This document shows positions 9,080-17,821 of a stretch of DNA of 64,000 nt, in pieces (position 1 is the first letter of the stretch; the number at the start of each line of letters is the position of its first letter). The position numbers and the translations under genes were made by a program. Origin of the DNA: an uncultured Curtobacterium sp. (GTDB lineage Bacteria > Actinomycetota > Actinomycetes > Actinomycetales > Microbacteriaceae); assembly GCA_913778205.1 (NCBI GenBank), contig CAJYUW010000031.1:1-64000 (forward strand), read 5' to 3'. The notes under the pieces are model-generated. The model was not told the DNA's origin and did no database searches. It saw nothing but the letters and a program-made list of their open reading frames with translations.

Positions 9080-9756
9080 GCACGCCGTTCTACGCCGGGT
9101 GCGTGACGCGTCCCTGAGCGCTCGTCCCCCGTGCGGTCAGGCTGCCCGGCCCCCGGGGACGTCCGGTCCGTCGCGGGCTTCCGCGGGTACGGGGTCTCAC
9201 CGCGCTCGAGCCCGCCGACGAGCTTCGCGATCCGGTTCGCCCGGGCCGTCGCACTCGGGGCCGTCGTCACCCGGTGCAGCACGGCGTACCGGTTGGTGGC
9301 GTCCAGCTCGGCGAACAGCGCTCGGGCGACCGGGGCGGCATCGAGCGCTGCCCGGAGGTCGTCCGGCACCGTCGCGGTCGCTGCCCCCGCGTACGCGCGG
9401 TCCCACCGGCCGTCGCCCTTCGCCCGGTCGACCTCGGCCTGTCCCCGTTCCCGCATCCGGCCGTCGGCGACGAGGGACGCGACGAGTCCGATGTTGCGCT
9501 GCGACCAGAGGGACGCGCGCCGTCGGGGCGTGAAGCGTTGCCGGAACGTGGCGGTGTCACGGCTGCGCTTCTGCCCGTCGATCCAGCCGGAGCACAGCGC
9601 CTCGTCGAGTGCCTGGTCGTAGGTCAGCGACGTGGGGTCGGTCGTGCCCTTCTTGGCGAGGACGAGCCACACGCCGTCGGGGTCGTCCTCGTGCGCGTCG
9701 AGCCAGGCGCGCCAGGCGGCGGCGTCGGGCAGCACGAGGTCCTCGAAGTCGTTCAC
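9076..9756 (-). CDS. YdeI/OmpD-associated family protein
   Basis: A 226-residue soluble protein. The core from about residue 10 to 175 contains [35 protein letters not shown] and [11 protein letters not shown], characteristic of YdeI/OmpD-associated proteins, whose biochemical role is unclear although Bacillus YdeI has been linked to antimicrobial peptide resistance. The C-terminal tail (about 180-226) is basic and disordered-looking. I choose the GTG at 9756. An ATG at 9804 is possible but would extend into the low-GC islet and overlap its gene's stop, which suggests the original 5' leader was replaced by the insertion. Coupled by a 4-bp overlap to the aldo/keto reductase. Confidence 0.8.
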   Translation of the reverse strand: MNDFEDLVLPDAAAWRAWLDAHEDDPDGVWLVLAKKGTTDPTSLTYDQALDEALCSGWIDGQKRSRDTATFRQRFTPRRRASLWSQRNIGLVASLVADGRMRERGQAEVDRAKGDGRWDRAYAGAATATVPDDLRAALDAAPVARALFAELDATNRYAVLHRVTTAPSATARANRIAKLVGGLERGETPYPRKPATDRTSPGAGQPDRTGDERSGTRHAPGVERRA

Positions 9757-9772
9757 GATGTCCAAAGCTCGC

Positions 9773-11002
9773 TCATACAAAGTAGCCACGTTTCTCGGAA
9801 TCAACGAGGATGAATTGTTCGCAGCCTTCCTCCCTGACCCATAATCCTATCGAAGTGATAGGTTGTCGCTTTTCGATCCACCACCAGTCCCCAACACCTG
9901 AATCTAGCGGGCGTTTCAATCGCTCGATGTCGTCCCCGAGGAGAAATTCTATGGATTCTGAAGTTGTACCGATTCGGAACCCAACCTCAACCGCGTAGCG
10001 GCGCTTCTCGATCACTCCGATCAGGCCGAACGCGTCTTCAGACTGCACCCACTCCGTGTTCGCCGCAAACCACTCATAAAGTGCAGTGATAGTGTTTATG
10101 AAGGTCTTGTCGCCATTGTGCTTGCCGCCCGCAAGCCATAGCATGCTCTGATTTGATTGTCCGTAGACACCTGACTTGTCCACCTCAAGTGCCACAAAGT
10201 TGCGGTATTTCTTGCAGAAAAGGTCAATGGACTCTGCATCCGATAACGGTCGGTCTGCCTGCATCTGCATAACGCCATAGCTCCCCGCGCGACGAAAGAG
10301 ACCCAAAAATCTCTCGCTGCGTCGGAGCCATCGGGGGCGCTGGAGGATCTCGGCTACCGCCACAGATCGCGCGAGGAGCGGGTCTGTCCGGAAGTGGGCC
10401 GCCCGTCTAAAGATCTCGTCAAAAATGTCAATTCCCGCATCTCGCAGGGCTTTCTCATATTTGTACCTTTCGTCCGAGGAGCGCCCCTCTTCACCCTTGG
10501 AGGTGAGACGGATGAGAAACGCGCCTAAGACTGCCACAAGCCCGGCAGTCCAGACCGACTCTGTGAGTGAAGTTGTCGACGGTACGTATTCTTTGGTGAA
10601 AGGAAAAGCGAGGTACCCGAATATCGCTCCCATCGCGGATATGGCTACTGCGAGGAGGTGATAACTCCCGTAATTGATGATCGCTTCGGGGCGGCCGGGT
10701 ATGAGACCGTTGACTAGCGCTCGAACATTGGTGACTGCAGTGTGCAGGGTAACAGCAGTGATTACCGCTATTGCAGCTTCTCCATGTGCTCGGTTCGACA
10801 GAGCAACGACCAGAGTGGTGACGAAGAATACTGGCAGTGCTCTGAAAGTCACAAGGCGCCACAGCCTCTGCGTCACTCGAAGGCCGTACGTGTCGGCGAG
10901 ATTCCTGTACGAGCTCGGCCAGTGATGCTCGTACCCGGCATAGATGACAGTTAGGAGTCCGAAGCCGAGAAGACCAATGGCTAGTGAGGTTAACCAGTGC
11001 AT
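9773..11002 (-). CDS. Low-GC islet gene: five-TM membrane protein with unidentified C-terminal domain
   Basis: A 409-residue protein of unknown function, markedly less GC-rich than everything around it: the 60 bases from 10201 hold 30 G/C. Predicted membrane helices are at about 3-20, 52-70, 75-93, 112-133 and 149-166, followed by a soluble domain (170-409). That domain has Glu218 in SVAVAEIL followed by GSYGVMQMQ (240-248). A Glu upstream of a GxMQ motif is reminiscent of lysozyme/lytic-transglycosylase folds, but this is a weak resemblance. The ATG at 11002 has AAGGGGG five bases upstream. It stands alone between the FAD oxidase and YdeI genes and is probably horizontally acquired. A defence or envelope role is possible but unproven. 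Confidence 0.75.
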   Translation of the reverse strand: MHWLTSLAIGLLGFGLLTVIYAGYEHHWPSSYRNLADTYGLRVTQRLWRLVTFRALPVFFVTTLVVALSNRAHGEAAIAVITAVTLHTAVTNVRALVNGLIPGRPEAIINYGSYHLLAVAISAMGAIFGYLAFPFTKEYVPSTTSLTESVWTAGLVAVLGAFLIRLTSKGEEGRSSDERYKYEKALRDAGIDIFDEIFRRAAHFRTDPLLARSVAVAEILQRPRWLRRSERFLGLFRRAGSYGVMQMQADRPLSDAESIDLFCKKYRNFVALEVDKSGVYGQSNQSMLWLAGGKHNGDKTFINTITALYEWFAANTEWVQSEDAFGLIGVIEKRRYAVEVGFRIGTTSESIEFLLGDDIERLKRPLDSGVGDWWWIEKRQPITSIGLWVREEGCEQFILVDSEKRGYFV

Positions 11003-11187
11003 TTCGTCCCCCTTCAGCATGAAGACCCTACATATGCCGTTCAACAGTAAGTGCAGCAACGCTGTTGAGTCTCGGCTGAGCCTACGTCGCAGGGCCGTTT
11101 GCCGCCGGAGGACTGCTCGCCGGCCGTGGCGGGCTCGCCTCACGCTCCAAGCTGGCGGCCGACCGTGTGCGGGCGGGAGCCGACCGC
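11003..11187. other. Upstream region of the islet gene and right islet boundary
   Basis: Low-GC sequence continues to about 11090 and then returns to the GC-rich norm. On the minus strand a TAGGGT hexamer lies just upstream of the islet gene and is the best -10 candidate. I see no integrase, tRNA or clear terminal repeats. Confidence 0.4.
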
Positions 11188-12792
11188 TCAGACCCAGTGC
11201 GGCTGCGACAGCAGTCCGTCCGGGTCCACCTGTTCGGCGATCCGGTGCAGCCGCGAGGTGTTCACGCCGAAGTACGCCGTCGGGTCGGTGATCGCCGCGT
11301 CGCAGTAGTTCGCGTACGCCGCGGTGCCCCACGCCGGCGTCATCGCCTCCCGGAACGCCCGCACGTACGCGTCGAACGGCGCCGGGTCCGTCCCGTCCGC
11401 GAACACCGACGTGTACTGCACGGTCATGAGCGCCGAGCGCCACGGGAACGCCGAGTCCGTCCGTCCGACCCGAGCCACCGCCCCGCCGAGGGCATCGAGC
11501 GAGACCCCGCCCTCGAGGTTCCCGGAGACGTCACCGGCGGCCTCCGCGTGCTGCACGAGGACGTCGATCTGCGCGTCCGTGAGCTTCGTGCCGCCGATCG
11601 AGGACGTCGCCGCCTCGGACACACGTTGCGCCTTGCCGGCCAACGCGGACATCGCAGCGCCGTAGGACAGCTGCTCGGCCGTGTGGCGCGTGGGCTTCGC
11701 TCCGGTGGCGGCGATGAAGCCGTCGACGGAAGCGTCGGCGCCGGTCTTCGAACCGGTCCACACGCCGGTCACGGTGACCGACAGCGAGGAGTGCCGCGAG
11801 CCGCCGAGGAGCTTGAGCGTCGACCAGAGCTCGTCGTCGGCGGTTGGGGCCCAGTCCTGCCACGCGCGGACGACGTCCGCCGCGGCCGAGGCCGGGAACG
11901 CGAGCTCGAAGAGCAGGACGTTCGGAGCCTCGCGGGTCCGGAACGTCATCGACGTCACCACGCCCACGGTTCCGCCCCCACCACCACGGCAGGCCCAGAA
12001 CAGGTCCGGTTCCGCCTGCGCGGAGACGTCGTGCACGGCACCGTCCGGCGTGACGAGCCGCACGGACGTGAGCTGGTCGCACGTGAGCCCGAAGGAGCGG
12101 GTGAGCACGCCGACACCCCCGCCGAGGGTCAGGCCGCCGGTACCGACCGTCGGGCAGGAGCCGGCGCCGATCGCACGGCCCTGGGCGGCCAGCGTCGCGT
12201 ACACGTTCGCGAGCCGAGCCCCCGGCCCGATCGTCGCGGTGCCGTCGGCGTGGACCTCGATGCCGTCGAGCTCGCGCGTGCTGATCACGAGCGACCGCGG
12301 GACGTCGGTGCCCGGGGCACCCCCGGCCGACCAGCCCGTGTACGAGTGGCCGCCCGCGCGGAGGGCGACCGGGGTGCGGGTGTTCCGGGCGAAGGCCAGG
12401 CCGGCCTGCACGTCCGCCTCGCTCGTGGCGAGCAGGATGCCCTGCGGGTCGGCGTCGTCGAAGCGCGGGTTCTCGAGCACGCGGGCGTCGTCCCAGCCCG
12501 ACGAGCCCGAGCGGAGCAGGGTGCCGGACACCGCGGCCGCGAGGGCCTGCCACGAGTCCGGGTCGGGCCCGCCCGGTGTCGCGCTGGACGTCGGCGCGCC
12601 GCTCGGCGACGCGTCCGGCACGGACGCCGAGGGTGTCCGGCTCGGCTGCGGAGCCGCGCCGGAGCACGCCGCGAGCAGGCCCGCCACCCCGATGCCGAGC
12701 CCTCCGGCGAGCAGAGCACGTCGACTGGTCCGGCGGAAGGCGCGAGCGGGGTCGACGGGCTCGGTGGGGCCGGCTGGTTCGACGGGGTGCAC
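11188..12792 (-). CDS. Tat-exported lipoprotein FAD-linked oxidase (BBE type)
   Basis: A 534-residue member of the FAD_binding_4/BBE (berberine-bridge-like) family. The N terminus carries SRRALLAGG and a lipobox ending at Cys43 (GLLAAC), so it should be folded in the cytoplasm, exported by Tat and anchored as a lipoprotein. A Ser/Pro/Thr linker spans about 44-80. The FAD domain has AGGHSY with His149 and GSCPTVG with Cys213, the pair used for bicovalent flavin attachment in gluco-oligosaccharide oxidase-type enzymes. The C terminus has the BBE YANYCD motif. It probably oxidises a sugar or aromatic alcohol outside the membrane. The GTG start follows a TAGACA hexamer by six bases. Confidence 0.9.
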   Translation of the reverse strand: MHPVEPAGPTEPVDPARAFRRTSRRALLAGGLGIGVAGLLAACSGAAPQPSRTPSASVPDASPSGAPTSSATPGGPDPDSWQALAAAVSGTLLRSGSSGWDDARVLENPRFDDADPQGILLATSEADVQAGLAFARNTRTPVALRAGGHSYTGWSAGGAPGTDVPRSLVISTRELDGIEVHADGTATIGPGARLANVYATLAAQGRAIGAGSCPTVGTGGLTLGGGVGVLTRSFGLTCDQLTSVRLVTPDGAVHDVSAQAEPDLFWACRGGGGGTVGVVTSMTFRTREAPNVLLFELAFPASAAADVVRAWQDWAPTADDELWSTLKLLGGSRHSSLSVTVTGVWTGSKTGADASVDGFIAATGAKPTRHTAEQLSYGAAMSALAGKAQRVSEAATSSIGGTKLTDAQIDVLVQHAEAAGDVSGNLEGGVSLDALGGAVARVGRTDSAFPWRSALMTVQYTSVFADGTDPAPFDAYVRAFREAMTPAWGTAAYANYCDAAITDPTAYFGVNTSRLHRIAEQVDPDGLLSQPHWV

Positions 12793-12835
12793 CGCCCCTG
12801 TCTACGCCATGTCCGCGTCCTGCACGAGGGTGTCC

Positions 12836-13378
12836 TCAGCGAGCGCCGCTGCTGATCCGCACAGCGTCGGCCCAGTCCCGCACCCAGTCCGGCGCGGAGA
12901 GGTCCCGCGGCGACGGTCCGGTGACCGCGAGCAGCTCCGACGGGGTCACGTGCCCGCCGTCCCGGTGCAGGAACCGCGCCTGCACCACCGCGCGGGCGAC
13001 GACGGCGTCCCGCCGGACGAAGGTCTGCTCCATGTAGACCGACCGCTCGTCCATCGCGAGCACCCGCGTGCGCAGGGCGAACCGCTGCCCGAGCGTCAGG
13101 GAGCGCTTGTACGTGATCGTCTGCGCGGCGACGACGGCGTACCAGCCGCGACGGGTCGCCGCCTGCCAGAACCCGGAGCGGGTGAGCAGGTCGAAGCGAC
13201 CGAGGTCGAGGAGCGACAGGTACTTGCCGTTGTTCACGTGCCGCAGCGGGTCGAGGTCGGTGAGCGTGACCCGGAAGGACGTCGTCGTCTCGTCCCAGAG
13301 CGAGGTCCGGCGACCCGGGCGCGCGCGGGCGACCCGGGTGCGCAGTGCGAGGAGGAGCAGGCGGAAGTACAGGTTCAC
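12836..13378 (-). CDS. Acyl-CoA thioesterase, hotdog fold (YbgC/FadM-like)
   Basis: A 180-residue hotdog protein. The segment TDLDPLRHVNNGKYLSLLD with a following GR is the YbgC/4HBT-type active-site signature. Such enzymes hydrolyse acyl-CoA thioesters in fatty acid or aromatic metabolism. The N terminus (about 1-25) is basic and partly hydrophobic. I take the GTG at 13378, six bases after a TGTGAT hexamer, since the reading frame further upstream has no family resemblance. It diverges from the aldo/keto reductase at 13507. Confidence 0.85.
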   Translation of the reverse strand: MNLYFRLLLLALRTRVARARPGRRTSLWDETTTSFRVTLTDLDPLRHVNNGKYLSLLDLGRFDLLTRSGFWQAATRRGWYAVVAAQTITYKRSLTLGQRFALRTRVLAMDERSVYMEQTFVRRDAVVARAVVQARFLHRDGGHVTPSELLAVTGPSPRDLSAPDWVRDWADAVRISSGAR

Positions 13379-13497
13379 GGACCGATCACACCAGTTGCAC
13401 TGTGCACCCGGCGACACCGTTGGAGGATCCGCACCAGTGCGTTCCCGCCTGGACGGGCACCGACAGTGCCTGCCTCCGAACGCGGGCCGGCGAGTAG

Positions 13498-15079
<1,582 letters not shown>

Positions 15080-15187
15080 GGTGTGTCGCTCTCGACGGGG
15101 CCCGGGGCACGCGGACGCGCGCCGCACCGGGCGGGGGTGATCAGGGGTCGGTGACGGCGGCCGCACCGCACGGTGCGACCGGGGGCG

Positions 15188-15238
15188 TCACGCCCTGATG
15201 CCGGCGCTCTGCGCGCCGACCACCTCCTGGAAGCTCAC
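15188..15238 (-). CDS. Possible 16-codon leader peptide upstream of the FBP gene
   Basis: GTG at 15238 starts an open frame reading MSFQEVVGAQSAGIRA, stop at 15188. TAGGCT (15245-15250 on the minus strand) ends six bases before it, the same leaderless geometry seen at many genes here. The frame stops 109 nt before the FBP start, with a GCACCG-TG-CGGTGC hairpin between. Too short to prove coding. Confidence 0.35.
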   Translation of the reverse strand: MSFQEVVGAQSAGIRA

Positions 15239-15280
15239 CGTCCCAGCCTACGACGGCGTGTCAAGCCGGGCGTGTCGCGG

Positions 15281-16021
15281 TCAGTGCGGTTCGGGGGTCG
15301 CGCGCAGCAGGACAAGGGAGCCGTCGCACGACGGACGCACCCGGAGCGACCCGTGCCGACCGTCCCACTCGCCCGACTCGAGCGCGGTGCGCAGTGCGGC
15401 CACGGACCGCCGCGCCGTCACGTCGTCGACGAGGCCCCACGCCGGGTCCGCGCGGCGGACGGCGGGGTCGAGGAGGCGCTCCGGTCGTGCGTAGTAGGCC
15501 TCGGAGAACCCGTCCACGCACGTGAACGGGATCGGCAGCAGGGTCGTCTCGACGGTCCCGCCGAGCGCTGCCGCGATCCGGTCGAGCGTCGGGTAGCGAC
15601 CGGCGTCGGCCGCCACGATCTCGGGGGCGTACTCGGCGAGCCACGACCCCCGCACCCGGTCCGGGTCGCGGGTGACGACGACCACGGGACCGCGTGTCAC
15701 CCGACGCACCTCGGTGAACCGGGCCTCCGGGTCGGTGCTCCCGTCGTCGTCGAGCGTCACCACCGCGGCGTCGAACGCGCCGTCGGCGTCCGGCAGGGCC
15801 CCGGTCGCCCAGGCCATCGTCCGGGCGGTCGCCCGGTCCGTCGTCCGGGCGGTCGTCCGCCCGCCGTCGGGCGGCGCGTACGAGACGGGTCCGGTCGCCA
15901 CGTCGAGCACGGTGTGGCTGTCCCCGAGGGCCCTGGCGACGGCACGGAGGACGGACGGCTCGGGGCGGCGGAAGCGTCGGAGGTCGTGGTCCACCACGTC
16001 GTCTCCCGGGGTGCTCGTCAC
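15281..16021 (-). CDS. Class I SAM methyltransferase-like protein
   Basis: A 246-residue protein. VLDVATG at about 38-44 matches methyltransferase motif I, followed by a shortened core: AFDAAVVTLDDDG as motif IV-like and the strand around GPVVVVTRDPDRV. The glycine-rich loop is interrupted by an Arg/Thr/Ala repeat (about 53-72: RTTARTTDRATART), so SAM binding may be altered. The GTG start at 16021 is six bases from TAGGCT, a leaderless layout. It diverges from the small membrane protein at 16060, 38 bp away. Substrate unknown. Confidence 0.7.
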   Translation of the reverse strand: MTSTPGDDVVDHDLRRFRRPEPSVLRAVARALGDSHTVLDVATGPVSYAPPDGGRTTARTTDRATARTMAWATGALPDADGAFDAAVVTLDDDGSTDPEARFTEVRRVTRGPVVVVTRDPDRVRGSWLAEYAPEIVAADAGRYPTLDRIAAALGGTVETTLLPIPFTCVDGFSEAYYARPERLLDPAVRRADPAWGLVDDVTARRSVAALRTALESGEWDGRHGSLRVRPSCDGSLVLLRATPEPH

Positions 16022-16027
16022 GGGCCC

Positions 16028-16033
16028 AGCCTA
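16028..16033 (-). promoter_or_regulatory. TAGGCT -10 element, leaderless start
   Basis: Six bases upstream of the GTG at 16021; it lies back to back with the rightward TACGCT at 16048-16053. Confidence 0.5.
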
Positions 16034-16047
16034 CGGACCGACGCTGC

Positions 16048-16053
16048 TACGCT
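16048..16053 (+). promoter_or_regulatory. TACGCT -10 element, leaderless start
   Basis: Ends six bases before the ATG at 16060. Confidence 0.5.
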
Positions 16054-16059
16054 CGCGGG

Positions 16060-16272
16060 ATGTTCTCCGGGGGATTCGCCGTCGTGTCGATCGTCTACCT
16101 GCTCGTCGTGCTCGCCGCACTCGTGCTCGGGATCGCGCTCATCGTGCTCGTGTTCGCGGCGATCCGGGTCCTCCGGCTCTCGGCGCAGGAGCGGGAGCTG
16201 CGCATCGACCTCCTGCGCGTCCAGCACGCCGTCGAGCTCGACGACGGCGAGCCGGGCTCGCCCGCCGCGTAG
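16060..16272 (+). CDS. Small single-pass membrane protein
   Basis: A 70-residue protein with one long hydrophobic helix (about 5-38) and a charged cytoplasmic tail with a likely helix (RLSAQERELRIDLLRVQHAV). No family recognised. The TACGCT element six bases upstream supports the ATG at 16060 and expression. It precedes the 73-bp repeat array. Confidence 0.65.
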   Translation: MFSGGFAVVSIVYLLVVLAALVLGIALIVLVFAAIRVLRLSAQERELRIDLLRVQHAVELDDGEPGSPAA

Positions 16273-16337
16273 CCGGCTGCCGCCCGGGCCCGGGCCTGGC
16301 CTGGGCGGGGCGGGGCGCCGACCGGGGTGCCGCTGTC

Positions 16338-16690
16338 GAGCGACGTGGTCGTTGTCGTACGACAGCGGCGTTGTCGCAGTGCCGCGTGAGCAACTTCCTG
16401 CGTGTGCAACGAGCGACGTGGTCGTCGTCGTACGACAGCGGCGTTGTCACAGTTCCGCGTGTGCAATCTCCTGCGCGTGCAACGAGCGACCAGCCCGTTG
16501 TCGTACGACGTCGGTGCTGTCGCAGTGCCGCGTGTGCAACCTTCTGCGTGTGCAACTTCTCGCGCGTGTGCAACGAGCGACCAGCCCGTTGTCGTACGAC
16601 GTCGGCGTTGTCGCAGTGCCGCGTCTGCAACCCCCAGCGCGTGCAACGAGCGACGTGATCGTCGTCGTACGACAGCGGCGTTGTCGTTCA
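16338..16690. repeat. 73-bp direct-repeat array with GTCGTACGAC palindromes
   Basis: Four full units and a partial fifth start at 16338, 16411, 16484, 16575 and 16648. Three units are 73 bp; the third is 91 bp because an 18-bp segment with another CGTGTGCAAC is added. Each unit starts GAGCGAC and carries a perfect 10-bp palindrome GTCGTACGAC (16354, 16427, 16500, 16591, 16664), then GGCGTTGTCGCAGTGCCGC-like sequence and CGTGTGCAAC motifs. Two unit types exist: GTGGTC (1, 2, 5) and CCAGCCC (3, 4) before the palindrome. No plausible gene lies in it, the 73-bp period is not a multiple of three, and there are no unique spacers. Confidence 0.9.
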
Positions 16691-16759
16691 GCAGCGACGT
16701 CGCACGCGCCACCGACGCCCGCCGGATGCCACCGACGCCCGCCCAACGCCCGCCCAACG

Positions 16760-16797
16760 CCCCCGACGCCCCGACGCCCCAGGCGCCCCGACGCCCC
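16760..16797 (-). other. G-quadruplex motif
   Basis: On the minus strand five runs of four or five G (16797-16794, 16789-16786, 16780-16777, 16772-16769, 16764-16760) are separated by 4-5-nt loops, a textbook four-tetrad pattern. It lies just beyond the 3' end of the leftward regulator gene, so its transcript would carry the G-rich strand. Confidence 0.6.
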
Positions 16798-16807
16798 GCC
16801 GCGCGGA

Positions 16808-17686
16808 CTACACCGCGGCGGACCGCTCCGACCGCTCCGTCGCCGCCCAGGTCCCGAGCAGCGCCAGGTTCCGCTCGGACTCGCTGCCGGGCTCAGCCCC
16901 GTACGTGAACATCGTCAGGCCCGGGTCCGCGACGAGGTCGAGCGCCTCGTACGTCAGGTCGAGCGCCCCGACGACCGGGTGGTCGAAGCGCTTGCGACCC
17001 GTCCGGTGCGATCGCACGTCGTGGGCCGCCCACCACGTGCGGAACTCCTCGCTCCGGGTGGAGAGCTCCCCGACGAGGGTCACGAGTCCGGGCTCGCACG
17101 GGTTCGCGACGGCGGCGGCGCGGAGGATCGCGACGGCGTCACGCGCGGTCTGTGACCAGTCGCGGAAGAACTCGCGCGCGGCAGGGTCGAGGAACGTGAA
17201 GCGTGCGGTGTTCACCGGTCGCCCCGGACCGGCGAACATCGGCGAGTAGAGCGCGCGGCCGAGGTCGTTCGTCGCGACCACGTCCCCGCGCTCGTTCCGG
17301 ACCCACGCCGGCGCACCGGTGATGGCGTCGAGGAGCTGTTGCACGCCGGGGCGCACCCGGGTCGGGACGTTCCGGTGCATGGTCTTCACCCCGGCGTTCG
17401 CGAGCCGAGCGAGGTCCCACAGGTGCGTGCGCTCGTCGTCATCGAGGCGCAGAGCGGCGGCGAGCCCGTCGAGCACGCCGTCGGACACGCCCTTCAGGGT
17501 GCCCCGCTCGAGCCGCGTGTAGTAGTCGACGCTGACGCCGGCGAGCATCGCCACCTCGTGCCGACGGAGACCGGGGACCCGACGGACTCCTCCGCCGAAG
17601 GTCGGCATCCCGACCTGGTCCGGGGTCAGTCGCGCCCGTCGTGAGGACAGGAAGTCCCGGATCTCCTTGCGCACGTCGATACCCAT
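16808..17686 (-). CDS. XRE-family regulator with MmyB-type ligand-binding domain
   Basis: A 292-residue regulator. The helix-turn-helix (about 36-62) reads RRHEVAMLAGVSVDYYTRLERG, and the C-terminal 100-280 region matches the MmyB-like domain (WVRNERGDVVATNDLGRALY, FLDPAAREFFRDW), thought to bind a fatty-acid-like ligand. The family often controls neighbouring SDR or AKR genes, but none is adjacent here. ATG 17686 lies seven bases from TACCCT (17694-17699), a leaderless arrangement. It ends at the G-quadruplex/repeat region. Confidence 0.9.
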   Translation of the reverse strand: MGIDVRKEIRDFLSSRRARLTPDQVGMPTFGGGVRRVPGLRRHEVAMLAGVSVDYYTRLERGTLKGVSDGVLDGLAAALRLDDDERTHLWDLARLANAGVKTMHRNVPTRVRPGVQQLLDAITGAPAWVRNERGDVVATNDLGRALYSPMFAGPGRPVNTARFTFLDPAAREFFRDWSQTARDAVAILRAAAVANPCEPGLVTLVGELSTRSEEFRTWWAAHDVRSHRTGRKRFDHPVVGALDLTYEALDLVADPGLTMFTYGAEPGSESERNLALLGTWAATERSERSAAV

Positions 17687-17693
17687 GCCGGTC

Positions 17694-17699
17694 AGGGTA
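17694..17699 (-). promoter_or_regulatory. TACCCT -10 element, leaderless start
   Basis: Seven bases upstream of the ATG at 17686, on the minus strand. Confidence 0.5.
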
Positions 17700-17763
17700 C
17701 GTGGCCGGACCGGTAGCGGGACAGGTACCGGGAGTGCCTGCCTCGGTACCGGGTCCACACGGA

Positions 17764-17809
17764 CCGGACGGGAGGCCCGTGGCGGCGCCGCCACGGGCCT
17801 CCCGTCCGG
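17764..17809. terminator. Repeat-family hairpin terminator, copy 3
   Basis: A perfect 46-bp palindrome (23-bp arms, no separate loop) with the GGACGGGAGGCCCGTGG core, downstream of the CorC-like gene ending at 17822 and upstream of the regulator promoter. Confidence 0.75.
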
Positions 17810-17821
17810 CGGTGGTCGCCG

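Noticed and set aside
9757-9804. ATG at 9804 as start of the YdeI-like gene
   Set aside because: It overlaps the islet gene and adds residues unlike the family; GTG 9756 is preferred.
9757-11160. TCCAAAGCT (about 9761) and CTCCAAGCT (about 11146) as insertion-site repeats of the islet
   Set aside because: Short and imperfect; not convincing as target duplication.
16338-16690. CRISPR array
   Set aside because: Whole units repeat with few differences; there are no unique spacers and no cas genes.
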